NCBI GenBank assembly: GCA_016844415.1 | Contig: JAENIX010000016.1 | Span: forward strand, 1 to 9,774 | Direction of reading: 5' to 3' | From: Actinomycetota bacterium | GTDB taxonomy: Bacteria > Desulfobacterota > Deferrimicrobia > Deferrimicrobiales > Deferrimicrobiaceae | Length of the DNA stretch: 9,774 nt | Shown: one piece after another, positions 1 through 7,207 of the stretch | How the letters are laid out: each line of letters starts with the position of its first letter | How positions within the stretch are numbered: the first letter of the stretch is position 1 | The notes under the pieces: generated by a model | The model's input: only the letters and a program-made list of their open reading frames with translations | Database searches by the model: none | Told to the model about the DNA's origin: nothing | Made by a program: the position numbers and the translations under genes

Positions 1-388
1 TCTATCGGCCGACTTCCTCGCCGCCACCCAGCTGCTCGTGTACGTGGGGGGGATTCTCATCCTGATACTGTTCGCAGTCTTCCTCTCGAACCGCATCTCC
101 GACGTGAAGCTCTCCAATCCTTCGCGCTTCCGGTGGCAGGCCGGGTTCGTCTGCCTTGCCCTCTTCGGCGTCCTGTCGTACACGTCGGTTTCGACCGTGT
201 TCCCGGTGAAGCCCACCCTCTCCTACCAGCCGACCACCGCGGAGATCGGGGAACTGCTGATGACCCGGTACATGCTGCCGTTCGAAGTGGCTTCGGTGCT
301 GCTGCTGGCCGCGCTGATCGGGGCGGCTCTCCTTTCCCGACCGGAAGGCCGGAGCGGGGCGGTCGCCGACATGGAGGAGCCGAAGTAA
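1..388 (+). CDS. nuoJ: NADH-quinone oxidoreductase subunit J (3' part)
   Basis: This is the C-terminal part of NuoJ, a membrane subunit of complex I that sits between NuoA, NuoH and NuoK at the base of the membrane arm and helps couple quinone chemistry to proton pumping. The reading frame is already open at base 2 and gives 128 residues before TAA at 386-388; the true start lies upstream. The first visible residues contain the family hallmark ADFLAATQLLVYVGG, the segment that carries the conserved Tyr and forms the bulged third transmembrane helix in known structures. Two more hydrophobic segments follow, around FVCLALFGVLSY and around PFEVASVLLLAALIGAALL. A short charged tail ends in EEPK. 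The stop codon overlaps the nuoK start by one base (TAATG), a sign of translational coupling. A GTG at 38 is an internal valine codon, not the start. Confidence 0.95.
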   Translation, partial: LSADFLAATQLLVYVGGILILILFAVFLSNRISDVKLSNPSRFRWQAGFVCLALFGVLSYTSVSTVFPVKPTLSYQPTTAEIGELLMTRYMLPFEVASVLLLAALIGAALLSRPEGRSGAVADMEEPK

Positions 389-690
389 TGGGCCTGGACA
401 AGCTTCTCGTCATCTCCGCAGCGCTGTTCTGCTGCGGGCTCTACGCGATCCTGACGCGGCGCAACGCGGTCGCGGTTCTCATGGGTGTCGAGCTGATCTT
501 GAACGCCGCCAACATCAACTTCGTGGCGTTCTCGTTCTACGTCTCCCGCGTCATCGGGGGGCAGATCTTCGCCGTGTTCGTCATCGTGCTCGCGGCGGCG
601 GAGGCCGCCGTCGCGCTGGCCATCTTCCTGCGAATGTACGCCACGACGGGGACCGTCGAGGTTGACGCGGCCGACCATCTCAAGGGGTAG
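388..690 (+). CDS. nuoK: NADH-quinone oxidoreductase subunit K
   Basis: NuoK is a small, three-helix membrane subunit homologous to MrpC that lies in the proton-translocating path between NuoJ and NuoN. The 100-residue product has the normal family length. The two membrane-embedded glutamates required for pumping are present: Glu35 in MGVELILNAANINFVAF and Glu72 in AAAEAAVALAIF (E. coli NuoK Glu36 and Glu72). The tail reads VDAADHLKG, a common NuoK ending. The ATG at 388 overlaps the nuoJ stop by one base and has a good ribosome binding site, GGAGGA at 373-378, nine bases upstream. The gene is followed three bases later by nuoL. Nothing is missing or truncated. Confidence 0.98.
   Translation: MGLDKLLVISAALFCCGLYAILTRRNAVAVLMGVELILNAANINFVAFSFYVSRVIGGQIFAVFVIVLAAAEAAVALAIFLRMYATTGTVEVDAADHLKG
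682..687 (+). promoter_or_regulatory. Ribosome binding site setting the nuoL TTG start
   Basis: AAGGGG lies inside the last codons of nuoK, six bases before TTG at 694. No in-frame ATG or GTG exists near the position where NuoL homologues begin, so this site supports TTG as the initiator. Confidence 0.6.
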
Positions 691-693
691 ACA

Positions 694-2760
694 TTGATCC
701 GATACGCATACATCATCCCGCTCCTGCCGCTGCTGGCCTTCTTCGTCAACATCGCGGTAGGCAAGCGGCTTCCCCGGAAGGGGGACTGGGTCTCCATCGC
801 CGCGATCGGCGCCGGTCTCGCCATGTCGATCGCGATCTTCTTCGAGGTCTTCCGGATCCACGACCCGAACTTCAAGTACCACGTCGTGTACCCGTGGCTC
901 GACATCGGGGGGCGGTTCGTCGTCAAGGCGGGGATCCTCGTCGACAACATCACCGCCGTGATGCTCGTCGTGGTGACCGGCGTGTCCACCCTGGTCCACA
1001 TCTTCTCCGTCGGCTACATGCACGGGGACCCGAGGTACAGCCGGTTCTTCGCCTATCTCTCCATTTTCTCGTTCTCGATGCTGGGGCTCGTCCTGGCGGA
1101 GAGCTTCTTCTTCATCTACATCTTCTGGGAGTTGGTGGGCCTGGCCTCCTATCTCCTCATCGGCTTCTGGTTCGAGAAGAAGTCGGCGGCCGACGCCTGC
1201 AAGAAGGCGTTCATCGTGAACCGGGTCGGCGACTTCGGGTTCCTGATCGGGTTCCTGATCCTCTTTGCCTCTACGGGCGTGCTGGGGTACGACGAGGTGT
1301 TCCAGGGGATCCGCGAAGGCAAGGTCGCCGGGACCCTGCTGACGCTGGCCGGGATCGGCATATTCTGCGGAGCGATCGGAAAGTCGGCCCAGTTCCCGCT
1401 GCACGTCTGGCTCCCGGACGCGATGGAGGGCCCCACGCCGGTCTCCGCGTTGATCCATGCGGCGACGATGGTCGCGGCGGGCGTCTATCTCGTCGGGCGC
1501 GTCTACCCGATCTTCACGCCGGACGCGTTCCTGGTCATAGCCTATATCGGCCTTCTGACCCTCTTCATATCGGCCACGATCGCCCTTACCTCCCGCGACA
1601 TCAAGAAGGTCCTCGCCTATTCGACCTGCTCGCAGCTGGGCTTCATGATCATGGGGCTTGGCGTCGGCGGGTTCACCGCGGGGCTTCTCCACCTCACCAC
1701 CCACGCGGCGTTCAAGGCGTGCCTGTTCCTGGGATCCGGATCGGTGATCCACGCGGTCCACAGCCAGGACATCTTCGAGATGGGCGGCCTCTGGAAGAAG
1801 ATGAAGATCACCGCGGCCACCTTCATCATCGCCACGCTCGCCATCGCGGGGGTTCCGGGGTTCTCCGGCTTCTACAGCAAGGACATGATCCTGGCGGCGG
1901 CGCTCGAGTTCGGCATGAGGCATCCGCAGCACATGATCATTTTCGTGGTCACGCTTTTCACCGCCGGGATGACCGCCTTCTACATGTTCCGTCTGGTTAT
2001 CCTCACCTTCTTCGGCAAACCGCGCGACCACCACAAGTACGACCATGCCCACGAGTCTCCGCCCAACATGTGGGTCCCGCTCGTGGTCCTTGCGACCCTG
2101 TCGTTCGCCTTCTGGTTCAAGACCCCGTTGGCGGAGAAGGGGTGGTTCGAGGTTATGGTGCCCAAGCCGGCATCGGCCGTAGTGACGGCCGCCGCGGTTC
2201 CCACGCATCCTGCAGGGGATCCCAAATCGGTGCACGATGCGGCGCATCGCGGCGTCCTTCCCGCAGGTGATCCGAAGGGGGACCACGATGCGCACCTGGC
2301 GCACAAGGCGCACACGATAGCGATGTACTCTTCCGTCGGCGTGGCGGGGCTGGGGATCCTCCTGGCGTTCGGAATATACATGCTCGGCTGGGTCGACCCC
2401 GACAAGGTTGCGGCGAAATATCCCCGACTGCACGACTTCCTTGTTAACAAGTGGTACTTCGACGAACTGTACGAGGCGACGGCGGTTAACGGGACGAAAG
2501 CCTTATCCCGCGCGCTCGGGTGGTTCGACCTGCACGTCGTGGACGGGCTTGTCAACCTGTGCGCGCAGATGGGAGTCTGGGCCTCGTCTTTGATCGGCAA
2601 GTTCGACAACGCCGTGGTCGACGGCGCGGTGAACGGCGTGGCGACCGTGACGATAGAAAGCGGCTCTTTCATCCGCAGGTTCCAGACCGGGAAGCTCCAC
2701 CACTACGTGTTCATCCTGGCGGGCGGGGTTCTGATCATATACCTGGTGAAAGCTTTCTGA
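694..2760 (+). CDS. nuoL: NADH-quinone oxidoreductase subunit L (distal antiporter-like subunit)
   Basis: NuoL is the distal Mrp-antiporter-like proton channel of the membrane arm, with a C-terminal extension that forms the long lateral helix running along NuoM and NuoN. The product is 688 residues, somewhat longer than E. coli NuoL (about 613). Key residues are visible: Glu146 in FWELVG (E. coli Glu144), Lys230 in GKSAQFPLHVWLPDAMEGPT (E. coli Lys229), His255, His334 and His338, Lys341, and Lys396 in SGFYSKDMIL. The extra length lies mostly after about residue 440, in a His-rich loop (residues 446-453) and a repeated His-rich loop (residues 505-540) on either side of one hydrophobic segment. 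The C-terminal part has NKWYFDELYEATAV, an amphipathic stretch and a last transmembrane helix ending in KAF. Translation starts at TTG, three bases after nuoK, and the gene ends 16 bases before nuoM. The start is inferred from alignment with family N-termini and from the ribosome binding site. Confidence 0.97.
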   Translation: MIRYAYIIPLLPLLAFFVNIAVGKRLPRKGDWVSIAAIGAGLAMSIAIFFEVFRIHDPNFKYHVVYPWLDIGGRFVVKAGILVDNITAVMLVVVTGVSTLVHIFSVGYMHGDPRYSRFFAYLSIFSFSMLGLVLAESFFFIYIFWELVGLASYLLIGFWFEKKSAADACKKAFIVNRVGDFGFLIGFLILFASTGVLGYDEVFQGIREGKVAGTLLTLAGIGIFCGAIGKSAQFPLHVWLPDAMEGPTPVSALIHAATMVAAGVYLVGRVYPIFTPDAFLVIAYIGLLTLFISATIALTSRDIKKVLAYSTCSQLGFMIMGLGVGGFTAGLLHLTTHAAFKACLFLGSGSVIHAVHSQDIFEMGGLWKKMKITAATFIIATLAIAGVPGFSGFYSKDMILAAALEFGMRHPQHMIIFVVTLFTAGMTAFYMFRLVILTFFGKPRDHHKYDHAHESPPNMWVPLVVLATLSFAFWFKTPLAEKGWFEVMVPKPASAVVTAAAVPTHPAGDPKSVHDAAHRGVLPAGDPKGDHDAHLAHKAHTIAMYSSVGVAGLGILLAFGIYMLGWVDPDKVAAKYPRLHDFLVNKWYFDELYEATAVNGTKALSRALGWFDLHVVDGLVNLCAQMGVWASSLIGKFDNAVVDGAVNGVATVTIESGSFIRRFQTGKLHHYVFILAGGVLIIYLVKAF
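2209..2310 (+). repeat. Imperfect 51-base direct repeat in nuoL, coding a His-rich loop
   Basis: Two in-frame copies of 51 bases (17 codons) stand head to tail, beginning at 2209 and 2260. The proteins read PAGDPKSVHDAAHRGVL and PAGDPKGDHDAHLAHKA, with 9 of 17 residues identical. In the first 33 bases of each copy, 25 match. Seven histidines occur between NuoL residues 505 and 540. The segment lies between two predicted membrane helices, in a loop that is short in E. coli NuoL. It looks like a diverged internal duplication. Confidence 0.7.
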
Positions 2761-2763
2761 CCC

Positions 2764-2770
2764 GAGGAGG
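2764..2770 (+). promoter_or_regulatory. Strong ribosome binding site for the nuoM GTG start
   Basis: GAGGAGG followed by T is close to the full anti-Shine-Dalgarno complement and lies six bases before GTG at 2777. It is the strongest such site in the window and fixes the non-ATG start of nuoM. Confidence 0.75.
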
Positions 2771-2776
2771 TCATCC

Positions 2777-4306
2777 GTGGGGTTCATAGACAGACACATC
2801 TTAAGCCTGATGACGTTCCTTCCCCTGGCCGGCGCGGCGGTTATCCTCTGCATGCCCAAGGGGAAGGACAACATCGTCAAGACGATCGCGGCCGTGGCCT
2901 CGTTCCTCCCGATCCCGCTGGCGGTCAAGCTCTGGGGCGCGTTCGACCAGACGGTGGCAGGCGTGAATGTGGCGAACCAGTTCCAGTTCGTGGAGCATTA
3001 CAGCTGGATCCCCTCGATAAACGTGGAGTACTTCATGGGGGCGGACGGCGTCTCGATGCCGATGCTCATCCTCACGGCGATCGTCTCCTTCCTTGCGGTG
3101 ATCGGCTCCTGGGGGATCAAGAAGCAGATCAAGGGGTACATGGCGCTATTCCTCCTGCTCGAGACCGGCATGATGGGCGTCTTCGCGTCGCTCGACTTCT
3201 TCCTGTTCTACGTCTTCTGGGAAGTGATGCTCCTGCCGATGTACTTCCTCATCGGGATCTGGGGAGGGCCGCGGCGGGAGTACGCGGCGATCAAGTTCTT
3301 CCTTTATACGCTTCTGGGCTCGGTCCTGATGCTCATCGTCATGCTGGCCCTCTATTTCAACTCGATCAATCCGGAGACGGGCGGGCACACCTTCAACATG
3401 CTCCACTACATGCAGCAGTCGACCCACAACGCCTGGCTGAAAGGGTTCGACGTCCGGATCCTGCTGTTCCTGGGGCTGTTCATAGGGTTCGCGATCAAGG
3501 TCCCGCTGTTCCCGTTCCACACGTGGCTTCCCGACGCCCACGTCGAGGCCCCGACGGCGATCTCGGTCATCCTGGCGGGAATCCTCCTGAAGATGGGCAC
3601 GTACGGGCTGATGCGGATCTCCTTCCCGATCTTCCCCGACGTGACGGTGTGGTTCGCACTCCCGATGGCCGTGCTGGGAACGATCAACATCGTCTATGGC
3701 GCCCTGTGCGCGATGGCGCAATCGGATCTGAAGAAAATGGTCGCTTACTCCTCGGTCAGCCATATGGGGTTCTGCCTGCTGGGGATGGCCGCGCTCACCC
3801 CGGCGGGGATGGTCGGCGCCTCCTTCCAGATGTTCTCCCACGGCATGATCACGTCCATGTTGTTCTTCCTGGTCGGCGTCGTCTACGACCGGGCGCACCA
3901 CCGCGACATCGACGGGTTCGGGGGGCTGGGGGCGGTCGTGCCTGTCTACACCTTCTTCGTCACTGTGGCGTTCTTCGCGTCGCTCGGCCTGCCCGGCTTC
4001 TCCGGGTTCATCGCCGAGTCCATGGTCTTCATCGGGGCGTTCACGGCATTCAGGACGATCGTGATCATCGCCGCATTGGGGATCGTCATAGTGGCCGCCT
4101 TCCACCTCTGGGCGCTCCAGCGGGTGTTTCTCGGGCCGCTTAACCCCAAGTACGCCCAACTCGAGGAGATCAACGCCCGCGAGATCTTCTGCCTGACCCC
4201 GCTGGCGCTGATGACGCTGTTCTTCGGAGTCTACCCGATGCCGGTGCTCAATCTGATGAACACATCGCTCATCCGGCTCGTCGACGTAGTGAAGACGGTG
4301 ATGTAG
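2777..4306 (+). CDS. nuoM: NADH-quinone oxidoreductase subunit M (antiporter-like subunit)
   Basis: NuoM is the middle antiporter-like proton channel of the membrane arm. The 509-residue product matches the family length (E. coli NuoM also has 509). The pump residues are present: Glu149 in FWEVMLLPMY (E. coli Glu144), Lys241 in IKVPLFPFHTWLPDAHVEAP (E. coli Lys234), Lys272 in LLKMGTYGLMR (E. coli Lys265), His329 in SVSHMG, His355 in SHGM, and Glu414 in SGFIAES (E. coli Glu407). The last is a glutamate where NuoL and NuoN carry lysine, which separates NuoM from its paralogues. Hydrophobic segments run the length of the protein, as expected for 14 transmembrane helices. Initiation is at GTG. 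The stop codon is separated from the nuoN ATG by a single base, so the two genes are probably translationally coupled. Confidence 0.98.
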   Translation: MGFIDRHILSLMTFLPLAGAAVILCMPKGKDNIVKTIAAVASFLPIPLAVKLWGAFDQTVAGVNVANQFQFVEHYSWIPSINVEYFMGADGVSMPMLILTAIVSFLAVIGSWGIKKQIKGYMALFLLLETGMMGVFASLDFFLFYVFWEVMLLPMYFLIGIWGGPRREYAAIKFFLYTLLGSVLMLIVMLALYFNSINPETGGHTFNMLHYMQQSTHNAWLKGFDVRILLFLGLFIGFAIKVPLFPFHTWLPDAHVEAPTAISVILAGILLKMGTYGLMRISFPIFPDVTVWFALPMAVLGTINIVYGALCAMAQSDLKKMVAYSSVSHMGFCLLGMAALTPAGMVGASFQMFSHGMITSMLFFLVGVVYDRAHHRDIDGFGGLGAVVPVYTFFVTVAFFASLGLPGFSGFIAESMVFIGAFTAFRTIVIIAALGIVIVAAFHLWALQRVFLGPLNPKYAQLEEINAREIFCLTPLALMTLFFGVYPMPVLNLMNTSLIRLVDVVKTVM

Positions 4307-4307
4307 G

Positions 4308-5786
4308 ATGCACCTGGGAAACTTCGCCAGCCTGACGCTTTTCCTGCCGGAGATGGCCGTCACGGCGACGATCCTCCTTCTCATCCTCGTGCATGTCGCG
4401 GGGAAGAACCGCCAGTCCGCGGCCCCCGCGCTGTTATCCCTGGCCGGGGTCGGGGCGGCGCTTCTCCTTGTCGCCCTCCAGCCCGCGTCGCCGGGCAGGT
4501 CCCTGTTCGAGGGGATGGTGGCGCTGGACGGCTTCGCCATCTTCTTCAAGGCGCTGACGGCGCTGGCTACCATCGTGGTGATCTTCATGTCGATGGAGAG
4601 CAGGGAGCTCGCCGGCAGAAGCCAGACCGAGTACTACATCTTCCTTCTGTCCGTGCTGCTCGGGATGTTCCTTCTCGCGGCGTCGACCGACATCGTGATG
4701 CTTTACCTGTCTCTCGAGCTCGTCTCGATCCCGTCGTACCTCCTCGCCGGCTACCTGAAAGGGAAGGAGTCGTCGACCGAGGCCGCCATGAAATACGTGG
4801 TGTACGGGGCCACCGCGTCGGGCGTGATGATATACGGCTTCTCGTTTTTGTACGGGCTGACTGGCACCACCCATATGGCGGAGATCGGCCGGGTGCTCGC
4901 GGCCGGAAAGGCCCCGCTGCCGGTATATCTCGCGGCGGTCATGGTGACGGTGGGGTTCGGGTTCAAGATCGCGGCGGTCCCGTTCCACATGTGGAGCCCG
5001 GACGTGTACGAAGGGGCCCCGACGCCGATCACCGCCTTCCTCTCGGTGGGGCCAAAGGCTGCCGGATTCGCGGTGCTGGTGCGGTTCTTCTACACGGTCT
5101 TCGCCTCACCCGACGCGGTGGCGGGGATGTGGAAGCTACACCCCTCCATCGACTGGACCCTGCTCTTCGGCGTCCTCTCCGCGGTGACGATGTCGGTGGG
5201 GAACCTGATCGCCATCAACCAGAAGAACGTGAAGAGGCTTCTGGCCTACTCTTCGATCGCCCACGCCGGGTACATGCTGATGGGTTTCGTCCTCCTGACG
5301 CCTGTGGGCCTCAAGGCGATCCTGTTCTACCTCGTCGTGTACCTGTTCATGAACCTGGGCGCCTTCTACGTCGTGATCCTCGTGGCCAACGGGACGGGAG
5401 GCGAGGACATCGCCAATTATTCCGGGCTGGGGATCCGCTCGCCGTTCGCCGCAGTTTCCCTTGCCGTATTCCTCTTCGCGCTTACCGGCATCCCGCCCTT
5501 CTCCGGTTTCATCGGGAAGGTCTATCTTTTCGCCGAGGTCATCAACCGGGGGGTGTACTGGCTGGCGGTGATTGCGGCGCTCAACAGCGTCGTTTCGTTG
5601 TATTATTACGCGCGTATAGTAAAGGTGATGTTTCTGGAGGATCCCCAGGAAACGACGGAGCTGCCGGTCCAGGCGTTTCCAAGGGCGGTGATCTCCCTTC
5701 TTGCGATCCCCACCCTTTTGCTCGGGATCTACTGGGAACCCGTGGCCCGGGTGGCCGCGAACTCCGTGAGGCTTCTGGCGTTTTGA
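4308..5786 (+). CDS. nuoN: NADH-quinone oxidoreductase subunit N (antiporter-like subunit)
   Basis: NuoN is the antiporter-like proton channel closest to the quinone module, next to NuoK. The product is 492 residues, close to E. coli NuoN (485). The characteristic charged residues are visible: Glu137 in LSLELVSIPSY, Lys162 in AAMKYVVYGA, Lys220 in FKIAAVPFHMWSPDVYEGAP, Lys250 in VGPKAAGFA, His319 in SIAHAGYM, and Lys404 in SGFIGKVYLF. SLELxS and WSPDVYEGAP are NuoN-type wording that sets it apart from NuoL and NuoM. The ATG at 4308 follows the nuoM TAG by one base and has only a weak ribosome binding sequence, so reinitiation from nuoM is likely. In most bacterial operons nuoN is the last gene. 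Here it is followed after 22 bases by nuoA, with no recognisable terminator. Confidence 0.98.
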   Translation: MHLGNFASLTLFLPEMAVTATILLLILVHVAGKNRQSAAPALLSLAGVGAALLLVALQPASPGRSLFEGMVALDGFAIFFKALTALATIVVIFMSMESRELAGRSQTEYYIFLLSVLLGMFLLAASTDIVMLYLSLELVSIPSYLLAGYLKGKESSTEAAMKYVVYGATASGVMIYGFSFLYGLTGTTHMAEIGRVLAAGKAPLPVYLAAVMVTVGFGFKIAAVPFHMWSPDVYEGAPTPITAFLSVGPKAAGFAVLVRFFYTVFASPDAVAGMWKLHPSIDWTLLFGVLSAVTMSVGNLIAINQKNVKRLLAYSSIAHAGYMLMGFVLLTPVGLKAILFYLVVYLFMNLGAFYVVILVANGTGGEDIANYSGLGIRSPFAAVSLAVFLFALTGIPPFSGFIGKVYLFAEVINRGVYWLAVIAALNSVVSLYYYARIVKVMFLEDPQETTELPVQAFPRAVISLLAIPTLLLGIYWEPVARVAANSVRLLAF

Positions 5787-5788
5787 TT

Positions 5789-5802
5789 CCTTTCCCGGAA
5801 GG
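5789..5802 (+). promoter_or_regulatory. Possible small hairpin covering the nuoA ribosome binding site
   Basis: CCTT (5789-5792) can pair with AAGG (5799-5802) around a six-base loop, with one possible extra G-T pair. The 3' arm overlaps the nuoA ribosome binding sequence GGAAGGGG (5797-5804). A four-base-pair stem is weak and there is no T-run, so it is not a terminator. A role in tuning nuoA translation is only a suggestion. Confidence 0.2.
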
Positions 5803-5804
5803 GG
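5797..5804 (+). promoter_or_regulatory. Ribosome binding site setting the nuoA GTG start
   Basis: GGAAGGGG stands four bases before GTG at 5809. The next in-frame GTG at 5821 would leave a 16-base spacing, so 5809 is the better start. Confidence 0.6.
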
Positions 5805-5808
5805 CGCC

Positions 5809-6192
5809 GTGCTGAACTTCGTGTCTTCCATAGATTTCTCGAACCCGTACTTCTCGGTCCTCATATTGCTGGTGATCGCACTTGCGATGTCGGTGGGATT
5901 CGTGTTCCTGTCGCAGGCGCTGGGTCCGAAACGGTACGACCGGGTCAAGTACAGCGTCTACGAGTGCGGGGTCGATCCCTTCACCACCGCTTCGGTGCGC
6001 ATTTCGGTCAAGTTCTACCTGATCGCGCTGCTGTTCATCCTGTTCGACCTTGAAGCCGCGTTCCTCTACCCATGGGCGGTCCTCTTCCGGCAACTGGGGT
6101 GGTTCGGTTTCATAGAGATGGCCATATTCATCCTGATCCTCCTGGCGGGACTCGTATATGCCTGGAAGAAGGGGGCGCTGGATTGGCAGTAG
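5809..6192 (+). CDS. nuoA: NADH-quinone oxidoreductase subunit A
   Basis: NuoA is a three-helix membrane subunit that packs against NuoH and NuoJ near the quinone entry site; its first cytoplasmic loop contacts NuoB and NuoD. The product is 127 residues, within the family range. Diagnostic sequence includes YECGVDP at residues 51-57, with the conserved loop cysteine Cys53. ISVKFYLIALLFILFDLEAA follows, in which Asp80 and Glu82 match the conserved acidic pair of E. coli NuoA (Asp79 and Glu81), then FLYPWAVLF. Hydrophobic segments lie at about residues 15-36, 67-93 and 97-119. The start is GTG at 5809. The last ten bases overlap nuoB, whose ribosome binding site lies within nuoA. The gene opens the A-to-F block directly after nuoN instead of opening the operon. 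Confidence 0.97.
   Translation: MLNFVSSIDFSNPYFSVLILLVIALAMSVGFVFLSQALGPKRYDRVKYSVYECGVDPFTTASVRISVKFYLIALLFILFDLEAAFLYPWAVLFRQLGWFGFIEMAIFILILLAGLVYAWKKGALDWQ
6169..6175 (+). promoter_or_regulatory. Ribosome binding site setting the nuoB TTG start
   Basis: AAGGGGG lies inside the end of nuoA, seven bases before TTG at 6183. It supports TTG 6183 over the in-frame ATG at 6072, which would add residues unlike NuoB and a 121-base overlap with nuoA. Confidence 0.6.
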
Positions 6193-6695
6193 AGAAGCAG
6201 GCAAAGGGCGGCGCCAAGGGTGGCGGATACGCTCTGACCACGCTCGAATCGATGATCGCGTGGGGGCGCAAGTATTCGATCTACCCCTTCACGTTCGCCA
6301 CCGCGTGCTGCGGCATCGAGGTGATGGGGGCGTTCGGCACGCACTACGACCTGTCCCGGTTCGGGGCCGAGGTGGTGCGCTTCTCCCCACGGCAGGCGGA
6401 CTTGCTGCTCGTCGCTGGGACCGTCAACTACAAGATGGCGCCCGTCCTGGTCCGCATCTACGAGCAGATGCTGGAGCCGAAGTGGGTCGTGGCGATGGGC
6501 GCGTGCGCGTCGTCGGGCGGGTTCTACAACAACTACACGGTGCTTCAGGGGATCGACAAGGTCATCCCCGTGGACGTGTACATACCGGGCTGCCCTCCGA
6601 ACCCGGAGGGGATCATCGACGCAGTGGTGGCCCTGCAGAAGTTGATTGAAACGGGTGCCCCACGCGCCTCGGAGCGCTGGCCGATCAAGATCTGA
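6183..6695 (+). CDS. nuoB: NADH-quinone oxidoreductase subunit B (cluster N2 subunit)
   Basis: NuoB carries the terminal 4Fe-4S cluster N2, which passes electrons to quinone at the interface with NuoD. From TTG 6183 the product is 170 residues, within the range of compact bacterial NuoB proteins. The four N2 ligands are present: adjacent Cys42 and Cys43 in TACCGIEVMG, Cys108 in MGACASSGGFYNNY and Cys137 in YIPGCPPNPEGI. Other family sequence includes SPRQADLLLVAGTVNYKMAP and EPKWVVAMG. The N-terminal 15 residues are Lys- and Gly-rich and are followed by TTLESMIAWGRKYSIYPFTF, the amphipathic stretch that lines the quinone pocket. The gene overlaps nuoA by ten bases and is followed by nuoC after 13. 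The TTG start is inferred from the ribosome binding site and the protein length. A longer reading frame upstream is open but has no homology to NuoB. Confidence 0.95.
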   Translation: MAVEKQAKGGAKGGGYALTTLESMIAWGRKYSIYPFTFATACCGIEVMGAFGTHYDLSRFGAEVVRFSPRQADLLLVAGTVNYKMAPVLVRIYEQMLEPKWVVAMGACASSGGFYNNYTVLQGIDKVIPVDVYIPGCPPNPEGIIDAVVALQKLIETGAPRASERWPIKI

Positions 6696-6708
6696 AGACG
6701 GGCGGAAG

Positions 6709-7200
6709 ATGACGGATCAACGCATAAGCATCGTGCTTGCAAAGCTGATCGAGAGGTTCGGCGGCGAAGTCGTTTCGACGCACTCCGACTTCGGGGACGA
6801 CACGGCGCTCGTCCGACGGGAAAGAATCGTAGAGATCTGCGCATTCCTGCGCGACGACGCGGACTGCCGCTTCGACTTCGCGATGGACCTTACCGGCGTC
6901 GACTACCTGGGCGAGACGCCGCGGTTCGAGGTTGTGTACCACCTCTATTCGCTGAAGAACAGGCAGCGGGTGCGGATCAAGGTCCGGCTCGGCGAGGAGG
7001 ACCCGGAGATCGACTCGGTGGTCCCTGTGTGGCCCGGAATCAACTGGTACGAGCGGGAGGCGTACGACATGTACGGGATAATCTTCCGCAATCACCCGAA
7101 TCTGAAAAGAATTCTGATGTACGACGAGTTTGTGGGCCACCCGTTGCGCAAGGACTATCCGAAGACGAAACGCCAGCCCACGCTGGGGCCGGAAGAGTAA
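6709..7200 (+). CDS. nuoC: NADH-quinone oxidoreductase subunit C (30 kDa-type)
   Basis: NuoC is a peripheral-arm subunit that scaffolds NuoD and NuoB; it carries no cofactor. The product is 163 residues and stands alone, not fused to NuoD as in E. coli. The complex I 30 kDa signature is clear: NWYEREAYDMYGIIFRNHPN at residues 112-131, then LKRILMYDEFVGHPLRKDYP at 132-151. DLTGVDYLG and RFEVVYHLYSL form the usual core strands. The ATG at 6709 was chosen because it gives a normal N-terminus (MTDQRISIVLAKL). An upstream in-frame TTG at 6646 lies inside nuoB and would add a basic, unconserved tail. The purine-rich GGCGGAAG before the ATG is a weak, closely spaced ribosome binding sequence. The gap to nuoD is seven bases. 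Confidence 0.95.
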   Translation: MTDQRISIVLAKLIERFGGEVVSTHSDFGDDTALVRRERIVEICAFLRDDADCRFDFAMDLTGVDYLGETPRFEVVYHLYSLKNRQRVRIKVRLGEEDPEIDSVVPVWPGINWYEREAYDMYGIIFRNHPNLKRILMYDEFVGHPLRKDYPKTKRQPTLGPEE

Positions 7201-7207
7201 GGGAGCG

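Noticed and set aside
1731..1750. A dense GGATCC/GGATC/GATCC cluster, considered as a palindrome or binding site.
   Set aside because: It encodes conserved NuoL residues (LGSGSVIHAV). GATC-containing codons are common throughout the window, and the symmetry is partial.
894..2270. Long plus-strand frames in other phases inside nuo genes (also 133-387, 3523-4143, 4991-5815, 7504-8424).
   Set aside because: They are shadows of nuoL, nuoJ, nuoM, nuoN and nuoD. They are rich in Arg, Gly and His, lack domains, and conflict with well-supported coding frames. The parts of 133-690 and 7504-8898 that are real are nuoK and nuoE.
223..2433. A 736-codon open frame on the minus strand, longer than any real gene here, plus similar minus-strand frames at 3146-4588, 7040-8527 and 8932-9717.
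   Set aside because: They lie antisense to clear nuo genes. Their products are mostly charged (Arg, Asp, Glu, His, Gly), with no family motif, and are the expected by-product of GC-rich third positions that remove stop codons on the other strand.
5591..5625. An AT-richer patch near the end of nuoN with TATAGT at 5615-5620, considered as an internal promoter for nuoA-F.
   Set aside because: No acceptable -35 hexamer lies at 16-18 bases, and the bases are explained by the conserved NuoN segment SLYYYARIVKVMF.
694..5786. nuoL, nuoM and nuoN as Mrp-type sodium/proton antiporter or membrane-bound hydrogenase genes.
   Set aside because: NuoL has the lateral-helix extension, NuoM the Glu in place of Lys at the last channel position, and NuoN the SLELxS wording. 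They sit with nuoJ, K, A, B, C, D, E and F, and NuoD lacks the nickel-binding cysteine pairs.
5787..5808. A transcription terminator between nuoN and nuoA.
   Set aside because: The possible stem is only four base pairs and has no following T-run, and nuoA starts within it on the same strand.
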